The notes: generated from the letters alone by a model not told the origin. Numbered from the stretch's first letter, positions 21,802 through 32,090 are shown. The stretch: 64,000 nucleotides of DNA from Oenanthe sinensis (GCA_028671895.1 CM053810.1:29925501-29989500), one strand, 5' to 3'. Program-made: numbers and translations.

Positions 21802-21813
21802 TGGTATCAGAGC
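21802..21813 (+). promoter_or_regulatory. Primer-binding site of TE-C
   Basis: TGGTATCAGAGC, two bases after the LTR; initiator tRNA-Met type. Confidence 0.95.
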
Positions 21814-21858
21814 AAGCTTTCAACAAACAGAAAGTCAAGATCTAAAAGTACATCAAGA

Positions 21859-24348
21859 ATGGGTCAAAGAGAAACAGGAGTTAAGATTCCAGTTCTAGAG
21901 AAAGATGAATATTTTCCCTGGAAAGTAAAAATGCACTTGCATATGCTATCTATTGATCCTTCCTATGTTCATTGCATAGAGAAAGGTCCACATGTGCCTA
22001 TGAAAATAGTTACAAGTGTAAATGCAGACGGTACTCAAGCACTAGACAAACTCATTCCTAAATCTGTGAGTGAGTATACAGATGAAGATGAAAAGGAAGT
22101 ACACAAGGACAAAAAGGCCATGAATATCTTGTTTAATGGTCTTGACAAGGACATGTTTGACAATGTCATCAGTTGTACAACCTCCAAAGAAGTCTGGGAC
22201 ACTCTTCAAACCCTCTGTGAAGGTACTGAGCAAGTAAGAAAGAACAAGATGCAACTCTTGATTCAAAAGTATGAGGCCTTTCACTTCAAGGGTGGTGAAA
22301 CAATAAATGATACATATAGTAGGTTTCAAAAGCTGTTGAATGAGCTTAAACTATATGGAAGAGTTTATGCTGTTGAGGACACCAACCTCAAATTCTTGAG
22401 GTCCCTACCCAAAGAATGGAAACCAATGACTGTCGCTATAAGGCAATCTCCTGACTTTAAAGATTATACCTTGGACAAGCTGTATGGCATCTTGAAAACC
22501 TATGAGTTGGAGCTACAGCAAGATAAGGAAATTGAGAAAAGTCAGAAGAGAGAAAAGTCCATTGCTTTGATGGTCAAGGAAAAGCAAGTTGCAGAAACAG
22601 ATGAAGATGCTGATTTCAAAGAAGGGAAGAAAGAAGGTCATGGCAATGGTGCAAATTATGTTAGATATGATGAATCTTCTACTGGTAAAGGAAAAGAACT
22701 TTGTGACAGTGATGAGTCACTCATCAAAGATGAAATGGATGAAATAGATGAGCATTTAGCTTTTCTATCAAGAAAATTTTCTAAACTCAAGTTCAAAAGG
22801 AATCCAATGCAAAGGCCTGGATCACAGTTCAGGAGAGACAATCAACAAGGCAAAAATCTTGTTGACAGAACTCAATTCAGATGCTTTAATTGTGGATTGG
22901 CTGGTCACTTTTCAAGCGAATGCAGAAAGCCCAAAGTTGAAAAGAGGTCAAAGTCTAGTGATGGTATTGACTATAAGAAGAAATACTTTGACTTGCTCAA
23001 ACAAAGAGAGAAGGCTTTTGTGACAGAAGAAAAGGACTGGGCTGCTGAGGAGGATTCTGAAGAAGAAGAAGAACACATCAATCTTGCACTAATGGCCAAT
23101 CAAGATGACCAGGAAGCTAGTTCATCTAGCAATCAGGTAATTTCTACAAATCTATCTGAGTTGTCCAAAGATGAATGCAATATTACTATTAATGAAATGT
23201 CTAATGAATTGTATAATTTGCACGTCACTCTTAAGTCTTTGAACAAAGAGAACACTAGGCTCAAATTAACATTAGAAACTCTCACTGAAAGAAACAATTT
23301 CTTAGAGAGTGAGCTAGTGCAATTGGACAGACTCAAGATGGAAAACAAAGATGCTAGAAATGAACTAGTTGACAGTAAAAAGGAAATAGAGAAGTTAAAA
23401 GAAAAATTAGAGGATGAACTAAGAACCATTGACAAGTGGAACAGGTCAAGTAAAGCCAGTAAGAAGATGAATGACATTCATGGAACAAACTCTTTCACCA
23501 TGTTGTCTGAAACTCTTGAGAAAATAGCCATTGATGAAGATCAATCTTTAGAAAAGAAGCAATCGATTGATAACTCTGAATCAACTGATAAGAATTATCC
23601 ATCGATTGATAATGCTATTTCAACGGATAATTATCCATCGATTGAGAAGTCATCAACTGCTAAGAAATGTGATATTAAAACTAAGTTTAACAGACCTATT
23701 AAATTTGTCAAAGAAAGTAGCTCCTCTGAAGCTAAAATCGAAGTTGAAAAGGCTAATATAGGATTCTTATCTAAAAATCAGTTGAAAGAGAAATTGGAAA
23801 AGATAGAACCTAATATTCAGCCAAATGAAAAGAAGAAGAAAAATAGAAATGGTAAAGTAGGCATAAACAAGCACAACAACTACACACCTGACAAATATGC
23901 TCCTAGGAAAGTATGTGCTAAGTGTGGTAGTAAAAATCATTTATCTGTGTAATGTAAACTCACCATGCCTACAGCAACAAATATACCTGCTATACCCAAC
24001 ATGCATACCAGTTCTGTTTTTCCTCATTTAGTTGATTCTCATGCTATTCATGCTCAGTATGCATCAATGCCTTATATGTTTAATCCATATCTTGCATTTG
24101 CCAATATGAATATGCCTACTATGCCATGGAATATGCTTAGCAATCTTCATGCACCAAATTTTTTCAACTCTGCAAGCATGAGCATTCCAAATATTAGCAC
24201 TGAGAATTCTGAGGTAGGGAGACCAACACCTAAGGTTGAAGTGGAAGTAAAACCACCCAAACCAAAGGTACAAAAATTGGAAACCAAGCCAAAGATAACA
24301 ACTAATAAGAAAGGACCCAAGGCAACTTGGGTACCAAAATCAACTTGA
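21859..24348 (+). pseudogene. gag: TE-C Gag with one stop in the second zinc knuckle
   Basis: ATG 21859 (MGQRETGVKIPVLEKDEYFPWKVKM) is the conserved start; a longer reading from a TTG inside the LTR is not credible. Domains: UBN2-type gag core (about 15-250), Lys/Glu linker, knuckle CFNCGLAGHFSSEC (about 22881-22922), acidic segment with ALMA, long coiled coil (about 23160-23450), Ser-x-Asp repeats (23563-23662), second knuckle, Met/Pro-rich tail ending WVPK. TAA at 23950-23952 sits at the last spacer residue of the second CX2CX4HX4C; the frame is open before and after. One stop only, so it may be a recent mutation or leaky. Confidence 0.9.
23563..23662. repeat. TCRAYNGATA motif cluster inside TE-C gag
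   Basis: About eight sites (TCGATTGATA, TCAACTGATA, TATCCATCGA, TCAACGGATA) in 100 bp, read in frame as SID, STD, PSID, ISTD, PSIE. Same motif family as the LTR cluster. Confidence 0.85.
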
Positions 24349-27300
24349 TTTGTTTTGACTGTATGCAGGGAAAGAGAAGAAATCTTTGGTACTTGGACAG
24401 TGGATGTTCAAGACACATGACTGGAGATAAATCCCTGCTCACAAAGTTTGAGGAGAAAGCTGGCCCTGGAGTAACTTTTGGAGATGACAGCAAAGGGCAC
24501 ACCATGGGATATGGCTTGATTTCAAAAGAGAATGTCATCATTGAACCTGTTGCATTAGTTGATGGCTTAAGACATAACTTGTTAAGCATAAGTCAACTAT
24601 GTGACAATGGAAATAAAGTCTGTTTCACAACAGAAACATGCATAATTTCCAACAAGGTAGATGGAAGCCTGGTCATGACTGGGAATAGAAAAGGGAATGT
24701 GTACATAGCTGACTTCAACTCAACAAATGCAGAATCAATGACTTGTCTTCTCTCTAAGGCAAGTACAAATGAAAGTTGGCTGTGGCATAAGAAATTAGCT
24801 CACTTGAATTTCAAAGCCATGAATCTCTTGGTTAAGAAAAATCAAGTGAAAGACTTACCACAAATGGAATTTGTCAAGGATGGACTTTGTGATGCTTGTC
24901 AGAAAGGAAAACAGAGGAAGGCATCATTTAAGTCAAAATTGGAATCTTCAATTGAAAAGTCACTTGAGTTATTACATATGGATTTGTTTGGTCCTGTAAA
25001 TATTATGTCTATTGCAAAGAAGAAGTATGCTCTAGTCATTGTGGATGATTTTTCAAGATTCTCATGGACTTATTTTCTACATTCAAAGGATGAAGCTAGT
25101 CATCTCATCATCAAGCACATAAGAGAAAATGAGAAAAATCTTGAATTGGATGTAAAGAAGATAAGGAGTGACAATGGAACAGAATTCAAAAATTCCACAA
25201 TGAAAGAGTTCTGTGAATCAAAAGGAATCATACACACATTCTCTGCACCCAGAACACCTCAACAAAATGGGGTAGTTGAAAGGAAAAATAGGACATTGAT
25301 TGAAGCTGCTAGAACCATGTTGGAAGATGCCAAACTCCCAACATACTTCTGGGCTGAGGCCATAAACACAGCATGTTTTACTCAAAACATCTCCCTAGTA
25401 AATAAAGCTCAAGGGAAGACTCCTTATCAATTGATCAAGAAAGACAAAAAGCCAAAGGTGGGATTTCTTCATGTCTTTGGCTGCAAGTGCTATGTACTAA
25501 GAAATCAAGGTGAAAATCTAGAAAAATTTGAAGCCAAGGCTGATGAAGCTATATTTGTTGGGTATGCACTATCAGGTGTAGCCTATAGAATCTACAATCT
25601 CAGACTACACATTGTTATGGAATCTGTACATGTAGTATTTGATGATAAAAAGATTCAAGGCTTGTTTGATGAAGGAAATCATGACACACTGCATTTTGAG
25701 AATGAATCAAATGATGTAAATGACGATGAAGAGGCAGAAATTATAAAACCTCAAGTGTTCAGAAACCCAATATCAGTTGATGTTACTGCATCAATGGATA
25801 ATTTATCAGTTGACAGAAATCCATCAACTGATAATGCATCAACTGATAACTCCTCAACGGATAATCAACAATCTACATCAAGGGTATCCACTTCAGGGGG
25901 AGGGTTTCAGAATCAATCTACAAATTCAGATCACTTTGAGTTCAATACAAATGATCATGAAGCTTCATCATCAAGGCAAAATTTGTTTCCTCAAAGAAAA
26001 TGGACAAGAAGCCATCCATTTGAACTAATTATTGGAAATGCAGAAGATGGTGTCAAGACAAGAAGTGTTACTCAAAATGAGTGTCTGTATAGCAGTTTTC
26101 TATCTCAAGAAGAACCCAAAAGAATTGAAGAGGCTCTCATGGATCCTGATTGGGTTTTGGCTATGCAAGAAGAACTGAATCAGTTTGAAAGAAATAAAGT
26201 ATGGAAGTTGGTGCCCAGACCAAAAGATAGATCAGTAATTGGTACAAAATGGGTATTCAGAAACAAAATGGATGAAACTGGTATTGTGACTAGGAATAAA
26301 GCAAGGCTTGTAGCAAAGGGTTATTCACAAGAAGAAGGAATTGATTTTGATGAAACTTTTGCACCAGTTGCAAGGTTAGAAGCAATTAGAATCTTTCTGG
26401 CCTATACTGCACATGCTAATTTCAAAGTCTACCAGATGGATGTGAAAAGTGCATTTTTGAATGGAGTACTAGAAGAGGAAGTCTATGTGAAACAACCTCC
26501 TGGCTTTGAAGATCTAAAATTTCCTAACTCTGTCTACTTTTTACTCAAAGCACTTTATGGCTTGAAGCAAGCACCAAGGGCCTGGTATGACACTCTATCT
26601 CAGTTTCTCATTGAGAATCATTTCACAAGAGGTACTGTTGATAAAACTCTATTCAGTAGACATGTTAATGGCTCTATCATTCTTGTACAAATTTATGTGG
26701 ATGACATTATTTTTGGATCAACAAATGAGGAACTTTGCAAGAAGTTTGCCAAACTAATGCAGAGTAAATATGAAATGAGCATGATGGGAGAGCTTACCTA
26801 CTTTCTTGGGTTACAAGTCAAACAGGTTAAGGATGGTATTTTTATAAATCAAACAAAGTACATTCATGATTTGTTAAAGAAATTTGAGTTAAGTGAATGT
26901 TCTTCTGCAAAAACTCCCATGGCCACTGCCACTAAACTTGAATTAAATACCAAAGAAGCTAAGGTGGATATTTCAAGTTATAGAGGCATGGTAGGCTCAC
27001 TTTTATATTTAACTGCTAGTAGGCCAGATATAATGTTCTCTACATGCTTATGTGCTAGATTTCAGGCTGATCCTAGAGAATCTCATTTAGTAGCTATTAA
27101 AAGAATTTTCAGATATCTTAAGGGTACATCAAATTTAGGTATTTGGTATCCTAGAGATTCTGGTTTTAATCTAATAGGCTACTCAGATGCTGATTATGCA
27201 GGTTGCAAAATAGACAGGAAAAGTACTACAGGCACCTGTCAATTTCTGGGAAATAAACTTGTGTCATGGTTTAGCAAAAAGCAACACTCAGTATCAACTT

Positions 27301-27644
27301 CAACTGCAGAAGCTGAGTACATTGCTGCTGGAAGTTGCTGTGCACAAATTTTATGGATGAGGAATCAACTATTTGACTATGGGTTCAACTTGAACAAAAT
27401 TCCCATCTTCTGTGACAATACAAGTGCCATTGCAATAACAGAAAATCCTGTGCAACATTCCAGAACCAAACACATTGACATAAGGTATCATTTCATTAGG
27501 GAACATGTAATGAATGGTACAGTTGAATTACATTTTGTCCCTAGTGAACAACAACTTGCAGACATATTTACCAAACCTCTAGATGAATCTACTTTTAATA
27601 GATTAGTCTGTGAGTTAGGTATGCTTAATTATGCTCATGCTTAA
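24327..27644 (+). CDS. pol: TE-C Pol: protease, integrase, RT, RNase H (open, 1105 codons)
   Basis: Protease LDSGCSRHMTG (about 24394), zinc site WHKKLAHLNF...CDAC, integrase core with MDLFGP, RSDNGTEF and PQQNGVVERKN (catalytic D, D, E present), a disordered linker with Ser-x-Asp repeats and a PPT-like site, RT with MDVKSAFLNG and IYVDDIIFG, RNase H with YSDADYAG, STAEAEY and CDNTSA, ending KPLDESTFNRLVCELGM. All catalytic residues I can check are present. The frame is -1 relative to gag, overlapping at 24327-24348; no ATG fits the start, so translation must come through gag (frameshift) or a spliced RNA. The first base given is the frame overlap, not a true start. Confidence 0.93.
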   Translation: MGTKINLICFDCMQGKRRNLWYLDSGCSRHMTGDKSLLTKFEEKAGPGVTFGDDSKGHTMGYGLISKENVIIEPVALVDGLRHNLLSISQLCDNGNKVCFTTETCIISNKVDGSLVMTGNRKGNVYIADFNSTNAESMTCLLSKASTNESWLWHKKLAHLNFKAMNLLVKKNQVKDLPQMEFVKDGLCDACQKGKQRKASFKSKLESSIEKSLELLHMDLFGPVNIMSIAKKKYALVIVDDFSRFSWTYFLHSKDEASHLIIKHIRENEKNLELDVKKIRSDNGTEFKNSTMKEFCESKGIIHTFSAPRTPQQNGVVERKNRTLIEAARTMLEDAKLPTYFWAEAINTACFTQNISLVNKAQGKTPYQLIKKDKKPKVGFLHVFGCKCYVLRNQGENLEKFEAKADEAIFVGYALSGVAYRIYNLRLHIVMESVHVVFDDKKIQGLFDEGNHDTLHFENESNDVNDDEEAEIIKPQVFRNPISVDVTASMDNLSVDRNPSTDNASTDNSSTDNQQSTSRVSTSGGGFQNQSTNSDHFEFNTNDHEASSSRQNLFPQRKWTRSHPFELIIGNAEDGVKTRSVTQNECLYSSFLSQEEPKRIEEALMDPDWVLAMQEELNQFERNKVWKLVPRPKDRSVIGTKWVFRNKMDETGIVTRNKARLVAKGYSQEEGIDFDETFAPVARLEAIRIFLAYTAHANFKVYQMDVKSAFLNGVLEEEVYVKQPPGFEDLKFPNSVYFLLKALYGLKQAPRAWYDTLSQFLIENHFTRGTVDKTLFSRHVNGSIILVQIYVDDIIFGSTNEELCKKFAKLMQSKYEMSMMGELTYFLGLQVKQVKDGIFINQTKYIHDLLKKFELSECSSAKTPMATATKLELNTKEAKVDISSYRGMVGSLLYLTASRPDIMFSTCLCARFQADPRESHLVAIKRIFRYLKGTSNLGIWYPRDSGFNLIGYSDADYAGCKIDRKSTTGTCQFLGNKLVSWFSKKQHSVSTSTAEAEYIAAGSCCAQILWMRNQLFDYGFNLNKIPIFCDNTSAIAITENPVQHSRTKHIDIRYHFIREHVMNGTVELHFVPSEQQLADIFTKPLDESTFNRLVCELGMLNYAHA
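25771..25863. repeat. TCRAYNGATA motif cluster in the IN-RT linker of TE-C pol
   Basis: Six sites (TATCAGTTGA twice, TCAATGGATA, TCAACTGATA twice, TCAACGGATA), read as SVD, SMD, SVD, STD, STD, STD. A PPT-like CAGGGGGAGGG follows at 25894. Confidence 0.85.
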
Positions 27645-27681
27645 AATGTCTGTCAAGTTTTGCAGCCACTGTTCACAATTA

Positions 27682-27973
27682 TCAATGGATATTTATCTAT
27701 CGACAGATAATTACCTAAGTAATTGTTTATCGACGGATAAATCCCATCCTATTTGATCAACAGATAAATGTTATTCCTATCGATGGATATTTATCTATCG
27801 ACAGTTAATTATCTTGGTAGTTAGTGATCGATCGATAAATGATTAATTCTCTATTTTTATCCGTCGATAGTAATAGAATTTCTACAGTTTTATTCATCCG
27901 TTGATCAGATTATAGCCGTTGGAGAATTACCATCAAGGGTAATAAACTACAGTCTTTTATACATCAACGGTTA
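27682..27973. promoter_or_regulatory. TCRAYNGATA motif cluster upstream of the TE-C aORF
   Basis: About nine good and a few weak sites on both strands (TCAATGGATA, TCGACAGATA, TCGACGGATA, TATCCGTCGA, CATCCGTTGA) just upstream of the TATA at 28019. Confidence 0.7.
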
Positions 27974-28018
27974 TCTGCTAATTAAAAAGTCCTTTCAAGT
28001 CTTTTTAATACTAGAAAA

Positions 28019-28026
28019 TATAAATA
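28019..28026 (+). promoter_or_regulatory. Internal TATA box for the TE-C aORF
   Basis: TATAAATA followed by GC, 160 bp upstream of ATG 28179. The identical TATAAATAGC lies 150 bp upstream of the TE-D aORF ATG. Position and conservation suggest a separate promoter. Confidence 0.5.
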
Positions 28027-28178
28027 GCAGCTACAATTAAAAATTCATTCTTACCTGCTATTTTTTTTCTAAACTATTCATCTCTGTCTCTCTCTCTCAA
28101 GCTAATTTTATCTAATTCTCACGAGCTCTCACAAATTCTTTCAAGTTCACTTTAATTTCTTGAATATCAACTGAAAGA

Positions 28179-31100
28179 ATGGCACCACAAAAGAAGATCG
28201 TCTCTTCCACTGGGTTCACCTATGAACAGAACAACTTCACAGCATGTCTAACGGTGAATGATGCTCCTGTGGACTTTCATCCATTGATGCGATTCCTAGG
28301 AGATTGCAAAGTTTCCAAAGCTCTCAGCGAAGCACCAACAATCGTGTGTTCCTTTGTTGAAGAACTATGGACCTCTGCAGAGATTTCATCAGATGGGAAG
28401 GTAATTTCTTATTCTTGCAAAGGTAATACCTATACAATTAATAGTACTTCATTATCTGAATGTTTAGGATTGCCTGCAAATAATTGTGATAAGCCCCCAA
28501 CTGAAGAAGAAATTAGGGACATGTTAGAATCCGTTAATTATGCAAATGCTGAAACTGGATTAGGAGAAGTTGTTAGGAAGAATCTTAGAAAAGAATGGAG
28601 TTATTTCTTTGATGCCATAATTAAAGTATTTTCTGGAAAAATAAGTAATTTTGATGCAATTACAATAAGTATGCAAGAAATTGCTTATTCTGTCCTATTT
28701 GATAAATATTTTGATTTTGGCACATTACTCCTAAATGAATTGACTGCCAAGTTAGGACCCAAGTCATCTAGGAAACATAATATCTACTTTGCAAGATTTT
28801 TCATGATGATTATTAATGCCTCTGTTGGAGAATATGAAATAAGTGCAGATATGGAGTCCTTGGAGCCATGGATGCAAAACAAGAGGGTCTTCAAGGATCT
28901 TGTGAGAATCAACTTACACCCTAAGTTGTGCCTCATTTATCCTCCTCTTGTGCAGGTATATCTTCAAAATCTCAATCTTTTACATTCTTCTTCAAAATCT
29001 CAAATTTCTTTGCCTTCTGCAACAATGGAGGGAGATGGAAATGCCCCCATTCCTCCTACCCAAGTTGCACAACCTTCAAAACACAAGTCTAATCAAACCA
29101 CCTCAGTAGTTTCTCAAAAGACTACTGTTGTAAGAACTAAGAAAAGAAAAATCACTGAGGGGAGAGTGAAGGTGGTTGATAAGGGTGAGGGAACTGGCCA
29201 TCATCAAGAAAGCCAGAAGGATAAGGAGAGTGAGATTGAGAGGAACCAGCCAGCCTCCAGTCCAATCTCCCAACAGATTGAGGCTGTAGTAAAGGACTTG
29301 AACACATCCCTAGTTGCATCTTCTCAAAAAGATGTAACTATTGAAAAGGGGTCTCAACCAGGACCATCAGATGGGGATAAGGGTCACCAAATAATACAAC
29401 CATACAAAAGAAGAAAGAAGGTTACAAATTCTGCACAGGGCACACACACACTTGCAAAGCCAAATGAAATTTTGGTGGAGCCTTCCATTTCTTCTTTTGA
29501 TGTGTCTCAGAATCTTCCTGAGGCACAGCCCCATTCTTTATCTGAATTTTCTTCTCAATCTCCCTCAAAAACTATTTCTTCAGAAACAGTGTTGATTGAC
29601 AACTTCATTGTTTCAAATTCACCCTCTTTGCAACTCAGGGTGGAGCCAACACTCTCACCTGCATCACCAAATAAGGTTAACACCTTGGTTGATAAGGCAA
29701 ATACTGTTAGTTCTCTCCAGTCAATGGATATTATGCAATCAATTGATAACTTCCAACATCCATTGACTAGTTCACTATCATCGATGGATATCCTTACATC
29801 CATCGACGAGCTCCCATCAACGGATATTCATCCATCGATGGATACTTCTTATCCATCGATTGATCCCTTAATGTCAATTCATGAATCATCCATTGAAACA
29901 CTTCAGGTGGCCAATACTCTATTAGGATTGAGTGGAGTGGGTGAGGAGTGTGAGAGGCAAGGTTTGCATACCTTGGCAAAAGGAGAGTGTGTGAATGAGG
30001 GGCCCTCAAATTCTTCTGAGGTGGCAAAAAGAGAGGGTGTGAGAAAAGAGAGTCCCACCTTAGCAGGTGATGAAAAAGGAGAGGAAAGTAAGGGAGAGGT
30101 GAGAATCCAGGATGAGATCCTGATGCAAGAAAAGAGAGAAGAGAGTGAGAGAGAAAAGAATAGAGAGAAACCAATTTCACCATCTCATGAAGCATCAACT
30201 TCTAAAACTGAGCAGATTGGAGCAGGACTTACCCAGAAGTTGGGGCTGGAGTCAGGGGGAGCTGTAGACTATGAAGTCCCTGCAGGAGGTGCAGAAGTCA
30301 ACATGGAGGTGGAGGATGAAATTGATGTAAATCTTGATGCTTCAACCTTTCAACATGAAGATCCTCATTATCAGGAACTAGCAGCAGCATCTAATCAAAT
30401 AGCTGAGCAAATGCTGGGTTTAGTGCAGACAGAAGAGCAATTCAGGAGTGGGAAAGAGTTTTTGGCCAGTCAACCTGATGATATATCCCACATGAATCCT
30501 GAAGATTTTGATGAAAATTCTGATGATGACCTTCTAGATCCACAAGTGGCTAGTGATGAAACTAATTTGGCTAAAACAGAAAGGGCCATCATTTCTCTTT
30601 ACAGAAGGTCCATGGCTGAAGTAGATGTGGTGGATCCCCTGCACAGGAGAATTCTGAACTTTTACAGGGATAATTTGAAGATCCAGAAAATGCATGTCAC
30701 AAGCTCCAAGTATGAATTGAAGAAAATAAGAGAAGACATTGACAGCTCAAGGATGCATTTTGACACCACCATTGACTCCAGACTCAGCCTCACAATGCTG
30801 ACTAGAATCAAGCAAAGGTTGGACACTGAGTTTTCAGCAAAGGACAAGGTAATGGAATTGGAGAAAAGAGTAACCTCCATGGAACTTAGCATGCAGCAAA
30901 TTTTGAAGAATCAAGTCACTCAAATCAATCTTCTGGGTAAACTCTTAGAGACTCCCATACTCTCTCAGTCAGTAGCACAAGTGCCAGTTGCTGATAACAA
31001 AAAGGGGGAGAAGCAAGAAGCTGATGCATTGGAGAAAGCAAGTGGTACTGAAGCTGTGGTAAAGTCTACAGATCCCAAGAAGGAGTTGGCTCAAGACATA

Positions 31101-32090
31101 GTAAGGAAATTTGATGCAATTGCTAGCAAATTCAAGGAAACAAGTTCCAGTAGCTCACAACCTGGTGACAGGAAAGGAAAGGGAAAGCTAATTGAAGATG
31201 ATAAAAAGAAAGCTGTCACAAGTGGAGGGGAAAGTGAAAAATTGTTGAGCAAAGCCATAGTAGTTGGCATAAAAGAAAAGGAGCAACAAGAAAGAAGACA
31301 AGAAGAATTAGCCATTCAATTGCAAAGGGAATATGATGAAGAGGATAGGCTAATAAGAGAAGCCAGAAGAAAAGAAGGTGAAAGGAGGCCAAGGATGAAG
31401 CAAAGAGCAAACAAGCCCAAAGATGCACCAAAATCATCTGGAGTTAAAAGACCATTAGCTGATGAAGACAAGGAGAAGAAGCCAAAACAAGTCAAGACTG
31501 AAGGTCAAGCTTCTGGGAGTAATCAAGCCAAAGAAATAGAGGTGTTCAAACACAAATCTGAAAACTTTGTGCCAATCAAAGCTGAGGGAATGATTGCAGC
31601 AAAAGGGCAAAGGAAGAAAGATGTTGATCTTCTTCACATTGAGTATGAAGATGGATCACACTCAACCTTCACATTCAACCAAGTTTTGGATCAAGGATAT
31701 GGCATCTTGAGGAAGATCTACACTATGCTCAACAGGAAGTATTATCTAACTGAAGAGCTAGGAAAGGCCATCCTTGAAAGAATGAAGAAGATAAGGGAGG
31801 CACCTGTTCAAGAAGAAAGGGATGACAGAATAAAGATCTGGAATCCTGAAGGAAGAAAAGTGCTTCATGAGCCCTTCTACTTGATGATATACAAGGACAG
31901 GGAAGGCAGAGAAAAATGCATTGATATTTGTCAAGAAATAGACAAACTGCCAAATCTGGAATTAAATCATCTGGCAAGTCAATTGGACTACAGGATTGAA
32001 GATGAGAAGATATTGAAGGGAACCCTCTACAGGAAGATGAAGGAGAATGAAGACAAGATGAATGAGTCAAGGGGAAGAAGGAGAAGATAG
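28179..32090 (+). CDS. TE-C extra ORF (aORF, 1303 aa), nuclear-type protein of unknown function
   Basis: Intact ORF after pol. Residues about 20-225 align by eye with the TE-A and TE-D aORFs (LMRFLGDCKVSKAL, PT, VEELWTSA, LRKEWSYFFDAIIKVF, LLLNELTAKLG). Basic patches TKKRK (about 318) and YKRRKK (about 407) look like nuclear signals. A disordered Ser/Thr/Glu-rich centre contains Ser-x-Asp repeats (about 513-572). A helical, coiled-coil-like part (about 850-950) and a Lys/Glu-rich region follow; the end is GRRRR. No signal peptide or membrane helix is visible. Start ATG follows a CT-rich leader and TATA box. Function unknown; a DNA- or RNA-binding regulator is my inference. Confidence 0.87.
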   Translation: MAPQKKIVSSTGFTYEQNNFTACLTVNDAPVDFHPLMRFLGDCKVSKALSEAPTIVCSFVEELWTSAEISSDGKVISYSCKGNTYTINSTSLSECLGLPANNCDKPPTEEEIRDMLESVNYANAETGLGEVVRKNLRKEWSYFFDAIIKVFSGKISNFDAITISMQEIAYSVLFDKYFDFGTLLLNELTAKLGPKSSRKHNIYFARFFMMIINASVGEYEISADMESLEPWMQNKRVFKDLVRINLHPKLCLIYPPLVQVYLQNLNLLHSSSKSQISLPSATMEGDGNAPIPPTQVAQPSKHKSNQTTSVVSQKTTVVRTKKRKITEGRVKVVDKGEGTGHHQESQKDKESEIERNQPASSPISQQIEAVVKDLNTSLVASSQKDVTIEKGSQPGPSDGDKGHQIIQPYKRRKKVTNSAQGTHTLAKPNEILVEPSISSFDVSQNLPEAQPHSLSEFSSQSPSKTISSETVLIDNFIVSNSPSLQLRVEPTLSPASPNKVNTLVDKANTVSSLQSMDIMQSIDNFQHPLTSSLSSMDILTSIDELPSTDIHPSMDTSYPSIDPLMSIHESSIETLQVANTLLGLSGVGEECERQGLHTLAKGECVNEGPSNSSEVAKREGVRKESPTLAGDEKGEESKGEVRIQDEILMQEKREESEREKNREKPISPSHEASTSKTEQIGAGLTQKLGLESGGAVDYEVPAGGAEVNMEVEDEIDVNLDASTFQHEDPHYQELAAASNQIAEQMLGLVQTEEQFRSGKEFLASQPDDISHMNPEDFDENSDDDLLDPQVASDETNLAKTERAIISLYRRSMAEVDVVDPLHRRILNFYRDNLKIQKMHVTSSKYELKKIREDIDSSRMHFDTTIDSRLSLTMLTRIKQRLDTEFSAKDKVMELEKRVTSMELSMQQILKNQVTQINLLGKLLETPILSQSVAQVPVADNKKGEKQEADALEKASGTEAVVKSTDPKKELAQDIVRKFDAIASKFKETSSSSSQPGDRKGKGKLIEDDKKKAVTSGGESEKLLSKAIVVGIKEKEQQERRQEELAIQLQREYDEEDRLIREARRKEGERRPRMKQRANKPKDAPKSSGVKRPLADEDKEKKPKQVKTEGQASGSNQAKEIEVFKHKSENFVPIKAEGMIAAKGQRKKDVDLLHIEYEDGSHSTFTFNQVLDQGYGILRKIYTMLNRKYYLTEELGKAILERMKKIREAPVQEERDDRIKIWNPEGRKVLHEPFYLMIYKDREGREKCIDICQEIDKLPNLELNHLASQLDYRIEDEKILKGTLYRKMKENEDKMNESRGRRRR
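29721..29896. repeat. TCRAYNGATA motif cluster inside the TE-C aORF
   Basis: About nine sites (TCAATGGATA, TCAATTGATA, TCGATGGATA, TCAACGGATA, TATCCATCGA, CATCCATTGA), read as SMD, SID, SMD, SID, STD, SMD, SID. Confidence 0.85.

Larger units (their letters stand above)
27645..28178 (+). other. Pol-aORF spacer of TE-C
   Basis: Noncoding. It holds a motif cluster (27682-27973), a TATAAATAGC box (28019-28028), a CT-rich leader (about 28080-28110) and the aORF ATG. The layout repeats that of the LTR: motifs, then TATA, then leader. Confidence 0.7.

Noticed and set aside
21748..21858. Upstream extension of TE-C gag into the LTR
   Set aside because: It would start at a TTG before the PBS; the conserved start is ATG 21859.
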